Shown one piece after another: positions 53,888 through 63,690 of a stretch of 64,000 bases of DNA. The stretch's first letter is position 1; each line of letters begins with the position of its first letter. The translations under genes and the position numbers were made by a program. The stretch spans positions 20,399,584-20,463,583 of the forward strand of contig LR990043.1 of NCBI GenBank assembly GCA_905147135.1, given 5' to 3'. This DNA is from Blastobasis lacticolella. Taxonomy: Eukaryota > Arthropoda > Insecta > Lepidoptera > Blastobasidae. Under the pieces are notes generated by a model. It was not told where the DNA came from. It made no database searches and saw nothing but the letters and a program-made list of their open reading frames with translations.

Positions 53888-55183
53888 ACTTGATATACGC
53901 TTCAGAAACATCAAGACAAGATGCAAATTGGCAACATCCCAACTACTGCTTTATTCAAAGCCACGAGAACATCAAAACTAAATAGAATTGCTCACACTAT
54001 CATCCTCTAATAAATTGTTGGCAAGTTTCGGGGCCACTACTCGTGCAGTATTCGATTCCTGGCATTGCAGTCGGCTTTGAGCAACTTGGGGGTAGTTATC
54101 CTGAGTTCTATGGTAGTTTCCGCCAGAGATGGACTCTGGGAACTAAGGGGACCCCAAGGGGGTAATCCGATGCCTGTTTGGAGTGGCTGCTGGGAAATAT
54201 TCCGGAACTTCAATATGAACATGTGTTGTATGAATGTGTAATTGTTATTAAATTCTTCTAATGGTTTTTGCTGTGACCAATGATATTCTCCACAATTCTC
54301 CACCTAAATATCCGTGCTGTCAAGAAAGAAATTATTGCACAATATTTTTCGTTTCTTACATAAAAATAATTAATGACCATCCAAACGTGGTCGCTCGTGG
54401 TCTAATAGCAACAAATAACATTGAAATGGAGAGCCCCTAGTGATAAATTAAGATAACAAGGGCTCGTGAGAATGTAATAAGGTCTCTCCAATAAGGAATA
54501 TAAATATGAAACATACGCCAAGCATTTGAATGTCCATTGTGGTAATAGATTGTTGCAAATAAGAGTCACAAAATAAAATATCCTCGTAAGAGAAAATTTT
54601 TTAATCCAGTTATCCAAAACATCTGATGGTCCATAGGTTTCCTAAAAAGTTGCATAAGTAGTTAAAAACATCATTACAAAGTTCATAAAATTTGTAATTT
54701 TTCTATGATATAAATTGTTTTCTTTATCCTAAAATACGGCCTAAAGTTTCAAGCAAAACATTAATTATTAATACGCCGTAACAGAAACTAAAACCTAAAG
54801 TAAAAGCTTTATTGTTAAAAATGAATGTAGAAAACTAAGATGTCAGACGCCATATATCAAAAGGTCCGCAGCGGTACAAAATCTGTGGCATACAAACTCC
54901 TTGAAATATCCCAAGTCATTTGTCAGACTAAAATTTAGATTATTTTCTAGAACTGTTAGAACTTAGAAACAATTACAGTTTATACGTTTAACATCGCTGA
55001 AGTATGTGAAGTCATTAGAACTAGAATGTATTTTACGATGTTCCTTATGGCCACTGGACATTTATTGTGCATTCATGGCCATAAATTCTCAGAACTGTAA
55101 TGTGCGTAACGGAATTTTAGAGGAATGCTCATGTTGCTATGTGAAATAGTCAGATTTTGCATAGACATTACATTGCCATGCAT
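53888..55183. other. No gene recognised
   Basis: AT-rich. The 88-codon minus-strand frame at 54037-54303 has no domain. No intact repeats identified. Confidence 0.4.
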
Positions 55184-55425
55184 TAGCAGTTGTGGCCAAG
55201 TGGTTAGCGTGATCGTCTCCTATATATCTTTTACTAGTGGACCAGGAAAGACTTCGTTCGCTTACACCTTCTTTACCCCTTTTGTCTTGCTTATAAACCT
55301 TCGTCTTGAATCACTCTATCTATTGTTAAAAGCCGCATTAAAATCCGTTGCGTAGTTCAAAATAAGTTTAAAAGAAGACAGACGGCGTTGTTTCATCCTA
55401 TGTAAAGATAGCCAATGTTGTACAT
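55184..55425 (+). repeat. tRNA-like scrap joined to a family D copy
   Basis: GCAGTTGTGGCCAAGTGGTT with AGCGTGATCG is an A-box-like SINE head that stops at 55215. From 55255 family D follows: TTGCTTATAAACCTTCGTCT, GAATCACTCTATCTATTGTT and AAAATCCGTTGCGTAGTTC. Confidence 0.6.
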
Positions 55426-56040
55426 ATCTGATGGATCGTTTCCCAGCAATTTACAGATTTTAACTTCTCAACTTACCTTCGTATGCTATGCGCTGTATGT
55501 ACAGCGTTAGAAAGAATTAATACTATCTTTCAAAGAGATTTGTGAGACGCAGATCTTGGTTTCAACTCATGAGTTCACTCTTGAATAGTCTTCTACATCA
55601 CTATAATTGACAGATTACTTACACCCTGGGACTATAAGAACATAAAAGAAGAAAATTCCAACCCAAGATTGCGCATGGCATAATTTTATCGATTACAATT
55701 ACCAACTGAACGATTACGAAATAAAGAAAGGCCACAGATAACAGGATAATGGGACCCGCACAAAAGATGTTCAATTTCGAGTCACTTCTTTTCCCAAATG
55801 CATTAAGCCCTCGCCTAAGTGCATCCCTGTCGTGTTCTAAGAGAGTTATCGAGCTGGATTGTTCGTGGCGTAACGTTTGCGATTCTCCGCCCTGGAAGCT
55901 TTTGAAGTTCGCCCAGTTACCAGTTACAACCAGTTGTAATGCAATATAAATTCTATTCTAGTCTAGTTTGCGCCGTCCAAGTAGAAATAAAAAAATATGT
56001 TATGTTTGTGAATAATAAATAAATCGATAAATACACATAT
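55426..56040. other. No gene recognised
   Basis: Mixed sequence; no frame above 70 codons and no family words. Confidence 0.4.
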
Positions 56041-56049
56041 TTACCTGAC

Positions 56050-56260
56050 CAAGTTTACAAACACCCAAATATTTCCTAAATAACTGGACCAATTTTATTT
56101 AAACAGAGCTAAGTACTTAAACTGGCTTTCAAATAGAGAAAACCGTATTCAAATCGGTCGAACCATTCGAGCTACGATGTCATAGATATATACACAAAGC
56201 CAGATACACACATCAAATTATAACACCCCTTTCTTTTCGCTGGGTGTTAAAAAAGAAAAC
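56050..56260 (+). repeat. Family C repeat copy
   Basis: AACTGGACCAATTTTATTTA, AAATCGGTCGAACCATTCGA, GCTACGATGTCATAGATATA and TAACACCCCTTTCTTTTCGC with a final GGGTGTTAAAAA give the 3' end of family C. Confidence 0.7.
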
Positions 56261-56629
56261 GACGAAATAAGACGTTGAAAATAAAACATTTATCCAACAT
56301 TTAAAGGAATAATCACAAAATCGGGCAAACACGAAACTTATAGAGAACATTTCTGCCAACACAGTTTGCGATTTGCTTTTTTCTCCAAGCTTGCAGACGC
56401 GCGCAACAATTTTTGCTCAGTTATTATTTTAGCGAGAACAATAGTGCATCTACGGCGGTAATAGGCAGGTTTGTTGCAACTGCTAAATGGTTATCTTGGG
56501 GCTCCGGGGCTACTTGAGCTTGTGGTATCAGTCAAAAGATTTAGGAGGAATGAGTATTTTAAGAAGATTGGATTATTTCTGTAGACATTATAGACTAAGC
56601 TCGATATCAACTTGCATCTTGCAAACCAT

Positions 56630-56870
56630 AACAAAATATGACAGACATCACTGGACCGGAGAGCTGGCTCGTTCCTCGGGCAACGGATTAGCATCGCTAT
56701 CCAACGAGGCAACGTAATCATCTTTCTAAGCACCATTCCGGAGGGCGGCCCTGTGAAGACTATTAAATTTTTTTGGATATATTTTATATATTAGTGTATA
56801 TTTTTAGTATTTTAGAAATAGGCATTAGTGCATATTTTTAGATAAAACTAGTTGAACCTTGAACCATAAG
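56630..56870 (+). pseudogene. LINE 3' end with short coding remnant
   Basis: The plus strand can be read as RSSGNGLASLSNEAT..FLSTIPEGGPV, which resembles the GN-x-L-x-SL-x-RGNAAS-x-LGT(I/L)P finish seen in some insect LINE copies. AT-rich UTR with repeated TATTTTTAG follows. Assignment is weak. Confidence 0.35.
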
Positions 56871-57004
56871 AATGTCGGAGAATTAATTATGTTACAGTGA
56901 TACATTTACATAGAACTGTAAATCATAAGTACTACCGTCATATTAGTTTTTCGAGAACATATTTTTTGTACGTAGTTTTGTGTAGTAGTTAAAATGTTTT
57001 CAGT

Positions 57005-57080
57005 CTTCAGTCCACTGTGTGAATTTAGCAAACCCTAGGCCCATGCGGGGGCGCAACCGGGACATAATTCCAAAATAATG
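57005..57080 (+). repeat. SINE-1 3' fragment
   Basis: CCCTAGGCCCATGCGGGGGC, GCAACCGGGACATAATTCCA and AAATAATGAT. Confidence 0.55.
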
Positions 57081-57324
57081 ATATGAATTTTTAACATGTA
57101 CGTACAACCTGAGAACGGATTCGCTGGTTACCTGACGATAATATGTTAATATGAATTTGGTGGTTAGCTAAATTGTTGAATCGGTACGAAGTATATAGTA
57201 CTTATAGTTATGAATGTATGATCTTTATTTATTCATATCATGTGATTGTAGCTGACCAGACATCGCCGGCAAGCTCGATAGATGGGCTCAGTTACAACAA
57301 AAGACAATTGTAATGGTAACTTAT

Positions 57325-57440
57325 TATAAGCGAAATTTCTTTTTAGAAATAAGCAGTGCCTGTTGTGTCTTTTGTTCTTTTATATTTCTCTGTATATCAT
57401 TATTGTGTACAATAAACAGTTAAATAAATAAAAAAATAGA
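57325..57440 (+). repeat. LINE 3' end with TAAA tail
   Basis: TTTTTAGAAATAAGCAGTGC, CTGTTGTGTC, AATAAA at 57411-57416 and TTAAATAAATAAAAA. Same family as 10385-10533. Confidence 0.65.
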
Positions 57441-57854
57441 TTGTTTCAAAAGTCTAAGGGACTTTGATCATCTTTCTAGGATTAAGCCGAAAAAAAAACA
57501 ATAATGAAAATACAATTATCCTGGCTTTGGCAGATCGGAATAACAGTGGAGCGGTTAAGGTAAACGCTTATAAATTGAGCCACACCATAATTGTTGCGCA
57601 CCTCTGGCCCTGCCACTTTCCGCTCCCATTGTCGGTACAGCCCGCACACTGGATCTCAGTGAATAATCAAAGCTTAAGTTTGCGCCTTAAATATTTCACT
57701 TCTATTAGAATAAAAGCAGCTGTTCATTCTTCCGAGTAATTTTAAGAGAAGTTTTCCATTACCTTCCTTTAACGCTCTAATATTCTATAGATAAAATATT
57801 TAAGTATAATAATCTTTCCAACATGAGCGTCGGTGGCCGAGTTCATAATTTTAA

Positions 57855-57965
57855 GACCTGAGTGGTTCAGTTAGTCAACGTACCGCGCAGACTTTATGGA
57901 TTCGATTCCGGGTATGGGTGTAGTATATATTGAAAAACGTATATAAGTCGGATTAGCTAGTGGAA
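57855..57965 (+). repeat. SINE-2 copy, head and short body
   Basis: AGACCTGAGTGGTTCAGTTA with B box GGATTCGATTCCGGG, then decayed body. Confidence 0.65.
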
Positions 57966-58052
57966 TACACAATATATTCTTAGGTACTGTATTTTTACTT
58001 CCAAATTTTCACACCCATCGTCACAAAGTAACCAAACAGGCACCGTCGGTAA

Positions 58053-58643
58053 ATGGCAACTATCACTTTGTACGACAAACACTCGGTCGGTAATCACAGG
58101 GTATGCTCGCACAGCGAGTGGTTACCATCATCGCCTGCGGTACCCCGTGGGGATTGTTACCAACGATTTGTTATGCGAAAGGAGGCTAAAGGTTTCTCGG
58201 GGTCTCGGGTTTATTTGCATATTTTTGCAGCGTCCACGGGTTTTGCAGAGTCAATGGCGACGAATGACGTACAATTTCGCAGCGATGGTAGATTTATGGG
58301 GTTTTATGGCTTTTTTCTTGTGAAGAGAGCGGTGTGCTTTCCAAGAAAACACTTTCGTAATGTTGTAGGGAGTATTCGATCCATCTCAAGAGTGTTAATG
58401 GCAGGGTTTGTTGTCGATGATGAGAGACATACTTACAAGGTAGTTTGTAAAGTATACATCAGGTGTTCCCAAAATGTACGTCGGGGGCGCCTTCGTGGCG
58501 CCGCGCATGTCCCAAATCGATTTAGACTTAACTTCACAAATATGTTTTTTAATAGAGTTAATAATGTTTTTTTTTTGGAGCCACATACTTCTCTAGAAGG
58601 GTGTCGCAAAAAATTGCAGCTTGAAAAGGAAGTAGCGGGTTGA
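58053..58643 (+). CDS. Doubtful 196-codon open frame
   Basis: ATG at 58053, 196 codons. No domain, signal peptide or splice signals are recognised. Its last third runs through the hAT-like MITE at 58460-58662, so at most the first ~135 codons could be unique sequence. It has many basic and aromatic residues and no bias typical of a conserved gene. Most likely chance. Confidence 0.12.
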   Translation: MATITLYDKHSVGNHRVCSHSEWLPSSPAVPRGDCYQRFVMRKEAKGFSGSRVYLHIFAASTGFAESMATNDVQFRSDGRFMGFYGFFLVKRAVCFPRKHFRNVVGSIRSISRVLMAGFVVDDERHTYKVVCKVYIRCSQNVRRGRLRGAAHVPNRFRLNFTNMFFNRVNNVFFLEPHTSLEGCRKKLQLEKEVAG

Positions 58644-58662
58644 AAAATGTTTGGAACCCCTG
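58460..58662. mobile_element. hAT-like MITE, 203 bp
   Basis: The ends CAGGTGTTCCCAAAATGT and (reverse complement of the right end) CAGGGGTTCCAAACATTTT match at 15 or more positions. CAGGGGTTCC is a classic hAT terminus. The flanking 8-mers GTATACAT (58452-58459) and GTATGGAG (58663-58670) agree at 5 of 8 positions, as a decayed hAT target duplication. No transposase. Confidence 0.7.
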
Positions 58663-58710
58663 GTATGGAGGTGAACTTATGTTACTAACAATTTTGTTTT
58701 CAAGACATTA

Positions 58711-58834
58711 TAAGGCGCTGAACTAATTGGCAAAGCTCGTGCGACTATGGTCGCACGACGTACGTCGCCCAATGAATAGAAGGTCTCACAACCGCCCATC
58801 GCATGACCGTTGTCAATTAGGAGAGCGCCCAAGA
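58711..58834. mobile_element. Small MITE with AGGCGCT...CTAATTGG ends
   Basis: AAGGCGCTGAACTAATTGGC and the reverse complement of the right end, TTGGGCGCTCTCCTAATTGA, match. Inside are CG-rich inverted words (GTGCGAC/GTCGCAC). The same ends occur at 60273-60383. Confidence 0.65.
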
Positions 58835-59149
58835 CAAAAATGTGTATACGATTAATGTATCTCAAACAAAAAATACCAGTTCGTGTTCATACCACGCGTC
58901 TTGCAGTTGATAGATTGTTGTTTCCAAGCATACAGAGGAAGCTTATTTTGCAACTGTCAAAGGCGTGCAGGGTACCGATTCTGGTATGCAATGCAGTTGT
59001 TATTATGTTGCAATGTAACTGTGATGTTACTACAACTACGTCGAGGTATCGAGTCAGTGCCAGCATCATCCCAGTTAAATTGCAGTTAAATGATTGTTCG
59101 ACCTTTGACACGTTTTCGTTGACAGAATTCAAGACACTTTGACAACTGA

Positions 59150-59220
59150 GAAAGATGCAACTTAGTAATTTATTTATTTATTTATTTATTGGAGTACCAA
59201 CAGCCATATAAAACCATAAT
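59150..59220. repeat. (TTTA)n tract in a TGCAAC-rich region
   Basis: ATTTATTTATTTATTTATTG (59170-59189). On both sides (58940-59060, 59260-59340) GTTGCA/TGCAAC and ATGTTACT words recur, suggesting a decayed MITE; ends not defined. Confidence 0.4.
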
Positions 59221-59600
59221 GCAACTAAAGTACGAATTGTGGAAAAGTTCGAACTCATGAAAGTTGCAACATCTGTCATTTGAATAACAATCACACGTTT
59301 GACATGTGATGCAATTGTAATGTTACTGCAACTGAGACGATTTCATTACCGGAATCGAAGCCCTGCTAACTTTCAACCGTGCACCGTCTTTAAATCCAAC
59401 CTAATTTCAGTTCGAGATTCCCCTATTTCCTTCTTGTCTTTATCTTGCATTATTGTTGAATAAACCGTATTGTGTGGAGGCTAAAGCTGAAATTTGATAG
59501 TTTAGAGTGCAAACTTTCATGTACCTAATGTTTGGCGCAAATAGTCGTGTGAGAGATTCGATGGGGTTGTATTCAGGAGAAATCAATTAGATGATTGCAT

Positions 59601-59612
59601 ACCTATATTTTA
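59601..59612. repeat. Target-site duplication of RTE insertion, left
   Basis: ACCTATATTTTA, identical to 60041-60052. Confidence 0.9.
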
Positions 59613-60040
59613 TAGTGATGACTTACGGATCTGAAACGTGGCCACTCACTATGGGCCTTATAAGAAAGCTAACTGTTACCCAAAGGGCAATGGAAAAAGC
59701 TATGCTCGGAGTTTCTTTGCGCGATCGAGTCAGAAATGAGGAGATCCGCAAGCGAACCAAGGTCACCGACATAGCTCTAAGGATTGCCAGACTGAAATGG
59801 CAGTGGGCAGGGCACATAGCTCGAAGAACAGATGGCCGATGGGGCAGTAAAGTTCTCGAGTGGCGACCACGTACCGGTAGACGCAGCGTGGGTAGGCCTC
59901 CTACAAGGTGGACCGACGACATGGTAAGGATCGCAGGTACCAGCTGGATGCGGAAAGCACAGGACCGGTCTTTGTGGAGATCTCTGGGGGAGGCCTATAC
60001 CCAGCAGTGGGCGTCTTATGGCTGATATGATGATGATGAT
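59613..60040 (+). pseudogene. RTE-type LINE, strongly 5'-truncated, with GAT tail
   Basis: Only the last ~138 codons remain, in one open frame (VMTYGSETWPLTMGLIRK to LGEAYTQQWASYG, stop 60023-60025), followed by TGATATGATGATGATGAT. The 12-bp duplication flanks it exactly. The nucleotide sequence is very close to 36455-36866, so both come from one recent subfamily. It cannot be functional: RT and EN are missing. Confidence 0.95.
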
Positions 60041-60052
60041 ACCTATATTTTA
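60041..60052. repeat. Target-site duplication of RTE insertion, right
   Basis: ACCTATATTTTA after the GAT tail, identical to 59601-59612. Confidence 0.9.
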
Positions 60053-60272
60053 ACTTATTGGTGAAATTCGGTAATGGCAACTATGAAAAACCGATGTTTT
60101 ATTATGTTAGGTACTAAAGCATGGGCTAAGAAACATTTTACTATAGTTAAAAATACAATAAAATCATCAATACAGTTTAAATTATAATAATTGTGTAGGC
60201 TGTATTATATCTGAATTAAGTTATTTCGTGTAAAAAAGATACTAGGTATTTCACCCAACATAAAACATGAAG

Positions 60273-60383
60273 TAAAGTCTTAGGCGCTACCCTAATTGGC
60301 GACGGTGGTACGACGGACATCGCCCTACCAAAATCATCATGGTCGCATTACCGTTGCCAATTAGGACAACGCCTAAGATTTTA
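60273..60383. mobile_element. Small MITE, same family as 58711-58834
   Basis: TCTTAGGCGCTACCCTAATT with GGC and the reverse complement of the right end, TCTTAGGCGTTGTCCTAATT with GGC, form ~22-bp inverted ends with 3 mismatches. Length ~110 bp. Confidence 0.75.
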
Positions 60384-60917
60384 CGTCATTCGTTATTGTT
60401 TTTAACGTCAAAATATGATACGAAGTTCAATTCATACTCAAAACAATACTTTCGTTTCCAAGGGGGGGTCCGTTCGCCCTAATCCGCCCCTGTGCTCAAC
60501 ACCGCTTAGAACGACGCTAACAAACTGGAAATGTTTGCCGAGTGTACGTGGAGCGAAAGTTTTAGTAATGCGGAATAATATTTACAGTATATGATTATTG
60601 TTCAACAATTGCGGTCAGGAAGGGAGTGAGGAGCACTCTCTTTAGCTAACGCTTATGCTGTGTTTATCTTCCTAAAGACTTATGAGGCGTGTAAATAATC
60701 CTGCCTCGTGAAAGGCCCCCTTCTGGTTTTAATCTGATTTAAAACTTTCACTTAGCAAATAATTGGTGAGGTTATTTTTTAATATATTGATTGATAGAGA
60801 AAGTGATGTATTATGAAAAACAGCCTATAATCACCCCTATGAACCAGTTACAGGGTACGTGGTCAAGGATTTGGGATATGTTACACATATTACCGAATAT
60901 ATTCAAATAGGTAGTCA
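60384..60917. other. No gene recognised
   Basis: GGGGGGGTCCGTTCGCCCTA (60464-60483) is locally GC-rich; otherwise AT-rich with no frame. Confidence 0.4.
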
Positions 60918-61030
60918 TGCCACTGTAATTATCTGATTTGCCAAATCCTGTATTATGGGCAAGTGCGGACCCAAGGTCCTCGTGCGCGAGATCACATCCG
61001 TGATGTTAACGCCGAAATGGTTATTATTTT
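60918..61030 (+). repeat. SINE-1 3' fragment
   Basis: GCCACTGTAATTATCTGATT, GCCAAATCCTGTATTATGGG, GGTCCTCGTGCGCGAG and TTAACGCCGAAATGG. Confidence 0.75.
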
Positions 61031-61187
61031 TATAGCAAATACGCGATATTTAACCCTAACTAGCACGTCATAACTGAGTTTTACGCAGACTAATTCGCGG
61101 GCAAAAGCTAGTCTATGATAAGGTCATATTGCGTTTCTGAAAGCAAATTTTAAGTGTGTTCTAGTGGCAGTGAAATATATCTTAATG

Positions 61188-61300
61188 GGGTCGGCAATGC
61201 TGGTATTGCAAACGTCCATATGCTACGATAACTAGGTGGATCCCGGGTCCTCGCGTGTAAGAGTACAACCGGAACTGACGCCAAGATGATGATGATTTTA
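61188..61300 (+). repeat. SINE-1 3' fragment
   Basis: GGTGGATCCCGGGTCCTCGC, GAGTACAACCGGAACTGACG and CCAAGATGATGATG. Confidence 0.7.
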
Positions 61301-61990
61301 AGGTACGGGCGGGCTTGCTTGTTTGCTGCCTGAGTCGTAAAAAAAAGTATAAGCTGCTACCGCAAAATTTTATCTTAATTCGTTCACTACTTTTTCGTGA
61401 AAGGGTAACAAACATCTATTCTTATAAAGCTTCACGTTTATAATGTTAGTGAAATATCAGTGGGACAGATACTGGGGGGTCCCATCCACAACCCTGAATA
61501 CCGCCCTGTGCAGTTCGCTAGTTTTGTTTGCAATATCATAATTCGAATCCGCGCGATTCTTGAAGCGAAATCATTATGTTTGCATACGAGCTGGTAATTA
61601 ATGTGCTGAGACAGCGACGTAGCGTGTGTCAAACGTACGGTTAGTTTTGAGCTGTTCCAAACTTACTCAACCAGTGAGTTGCATTGTTTCTCAACCAACT
61701 AGGTATATGGATAAGCAATTATATGGGTAATATTTATGGTAGGTGTCCCACCATCTCGTACTAAGCGTTTTGCATCCACTTTTCTTGTGTGCACTGTAAC
61801 TCTCTACCTGAGTCATTGTTCCCCGATAAGTATAACCTTGGGGTCTTCAAATCAAGAGTGAATAGGTATCTTCACGCATGCTACATCTTCGACCTCATCG
61901 TCGCTTTCCATCAGGTGAGTTGAGGTCAAATATGGATAAATAAATCAAATATGGATGGCAAGCCTATAGTTAATAAAAACAAAATGTTTT
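61301..61990. other. No gene recognised
   Basis: Includes a weak family A-like scrap (GGGCGGGCTTGCTTGTTTGC, 61307-61326). No frame with domain. Confidence 0.4.
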
Positions 61991-61992
61991 CT

Positions 61993-62065
61993 GGATAACC
62001 GATTATATGGATAACCAATTATATGCGTAACCAATTATATGCGTAACCAATTATATGGATAACCT
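61993..62065. repeat. 16-bp minisatellite, ~4.5 units
   Basis: Units GGATAACCGATTATAT, GGATAACCAATTATAT, GCGTAACCAATTATAT (twice) and a partial GGATAACCT. A stray unit-like ATGGATAAGCAATTATAT occurs at 61705-61722. Confidence 0.9.
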
Positions 62066-62084
62066 AACAGACAGAAAAACGTCG

Positions 62085-62315
62085 GCTAACCCTTGATCAA
62101 GTATACAAAAACTTCAATATTTCCAAAACAGGTAAACAAATTTTAATGAACAATCGCTAAGAGTCTTCTCCATGAAGTGGCATTAAAATAATGAAAATCG
62201 CATCGAAATCGGTCCATCCGTACGGGAGCTACAATGCTACAGAAGGATACATGCACACACAGGCACATGTAACATTTTTATTACCTACGCCTCTTTTTCA
62301 TCGGGTGTAACAAAA
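62085..62315 (+). repeat. Family C repeat copy
   Basis: GAAAATCGCATCGAAATCGG, TCCATCCGTACGGGAGCTAC, AATGCTACAGAAGGATACAT and CTCTTTTTCATCGGGTGTAA. It directly follows the minisatellite. Confidence 0.75.
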
Positions 62316-62604
62316 ATACTTAGGTAATTTTGTGATTTCAGAAATTTCCCATTGTACTGCTAAGTTTAGTTCAAATGCAGTTTATATTCTGTGATCACAA
62401 ACCTTTTAAAAGTCGCCAGGAGTCAATGGACGCAGGAGTCATACGCGGAATATCCATTGCAGCCCAAATGAATCAAAATACATATTATGTAATTGAATTT
62501 TAAATTGTTATGACTGTATTTGCATTACTAATTAATATTGTGGTGTTTGAATTGGATTATCGTTTGGCTTATAATTATCGAACTAAATAATTAATATTTT
62601 TTTT

Positions 62605-62770
62605 TTTAATTAACCCGCGCGCTATCGACGCGTGCTCGCGCGCGGTGAATGGAGGGAAAGGGACGGTGAGTCGAGTGACTCAGTCCCACTCCCTTACGTT
62701 ACGATGAAAGGCAACGTATTTTTCTACACTTCACACGATAGATCACCTATGCACAGTCATATATAGTATT
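62605..62770. repeat. GC-rich repeat fragment
   Basis: GCGCGCTATCGACGCGTGCT, then CGCGCGCGGTGAATGGAGG and TTACGATGAAAGGCAACG. It contrasts with the AT-rich neighbourhood; probably part of an unclassified interspersed repeat. Confidence 0.45.
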
Positions 62771-62885
62771 ATGTATTTACACAAATAATATTTATTTATT
62801 TATTGCTTGTGGCACTTTTGTCCGTGCATCACTAGGGGGCCCACTGAAAACCAGCGTCACGGCAACTGTCGTGGCATATGCTGAG

Positions 62886-63050
62886 TGTTGCCCCATTGCA
62901 TTCTCCACATGGCACAGGTAACGAGGTTAGAGTATATTTTTTCTTTTTCGTTTTTTTGTTTATGTCTGTTTGATTATATTTTTTTAATTTAATTTTAAGA
63001 ATTTTGTGCTGTGTGTTTCAGTGTTATAAATGTGTTTTACTTTACTTTAC
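62886..63050 (+). repeat. LINE 3' UTR copy 1, with TTTAC tail
   Basis: CATTGCATTCTCCACATGGC, AGGTTAGAGTATATTTTTTC and TTTTAAGAATTTTGTGCTGT match 63412-63560; this copy ends in (TTTAC)n (63034-63058). Confidence 0.75.
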
Positions 63051-63119
63051 TTACTTTACATTGATCAGTAAATCCCGAGCTAGGTACCTGAGTTATGAGA
63101 AACAGTTACATAATAAATG

Positions 63120-63335
63120 TGCTTGGACAAAGTCACACAGCGCCATCTAAGTAAGCAAAGATTGTGCGATGATAGATAACTAAACTACTTATATACTTTT
63201 TGAAATACATCCTTATTGAACATACTACTACTATAATTTAAAATTCATAATTTCAATTCTACTTAGCCTGGAACCGAACCCGCCCCTTTGCGTGGCGACC
63301 GTCATGTTAACCAACTGAACCACTCAGATCGTCAG
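63120..63335 (-). mobile_element. SINE-2 copy between two LINE 3' ends
   Basis: CTTGGACAAAGTCACACAGC, GCCATCTAAGTAAGCAAAG, TTTCAATTCTACTTAGCCTG and head ACTGAACCACTCAGATCGTC on the plus strand. Confidence 0.8.
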
Positions 63336-63411
63336 TGAAAATATCGTGTCCTACATTTCTTTTCTAGTCAAGTTTACTTTACATTCTCCCAAATGCAAGC
63401 ATATTGATAAC

Positions 63412-63690
63412 AAAACACCCATTGCACTCTCCACATGGCACAAGTAACGAGATTAGAGTATATTTTTTCTTTTTCTTGTTTTGTTATTGTCTCAGTTTGA
63501 TTATATTTTTTAAATTTAATTTTAAGAATTTTGTGCTGTGTGTTCGAGTGTAATAAATGTGCTTTATAAAGCACCAACTTACTCACTTTCTGCATTGTCT
63601 ACTGGTTGACTGGAAGATAAAGCCTTAATGGCTTTAAGTCCGCCAATTGTATTATTGTGCAATAAAGTTTTAAATAAATAATAATAAATG
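63412..63690 (+). repeat. LINE 3' UTR copy 2, ending like the 44.7-kb LINE
   Basis: The first ~150 bp match 62886-63040. From GTGCTTTATAAAGCAC (63559-63574, a perfect 16-bp palindrome) to the AATAAAGTTTTAAATAAATA tail it matches the 3' end of the LINE at 44694 (GCCTTAATGGCTTTAAGTCC, GCCAATTGTATTATTGTGCA). Confidence 0.8.

Noticed and set aside
58053..58643. 196-codon frame as a host gene
   Set aside because: No domain or splice context, and its last third is a hAT-like MITE.
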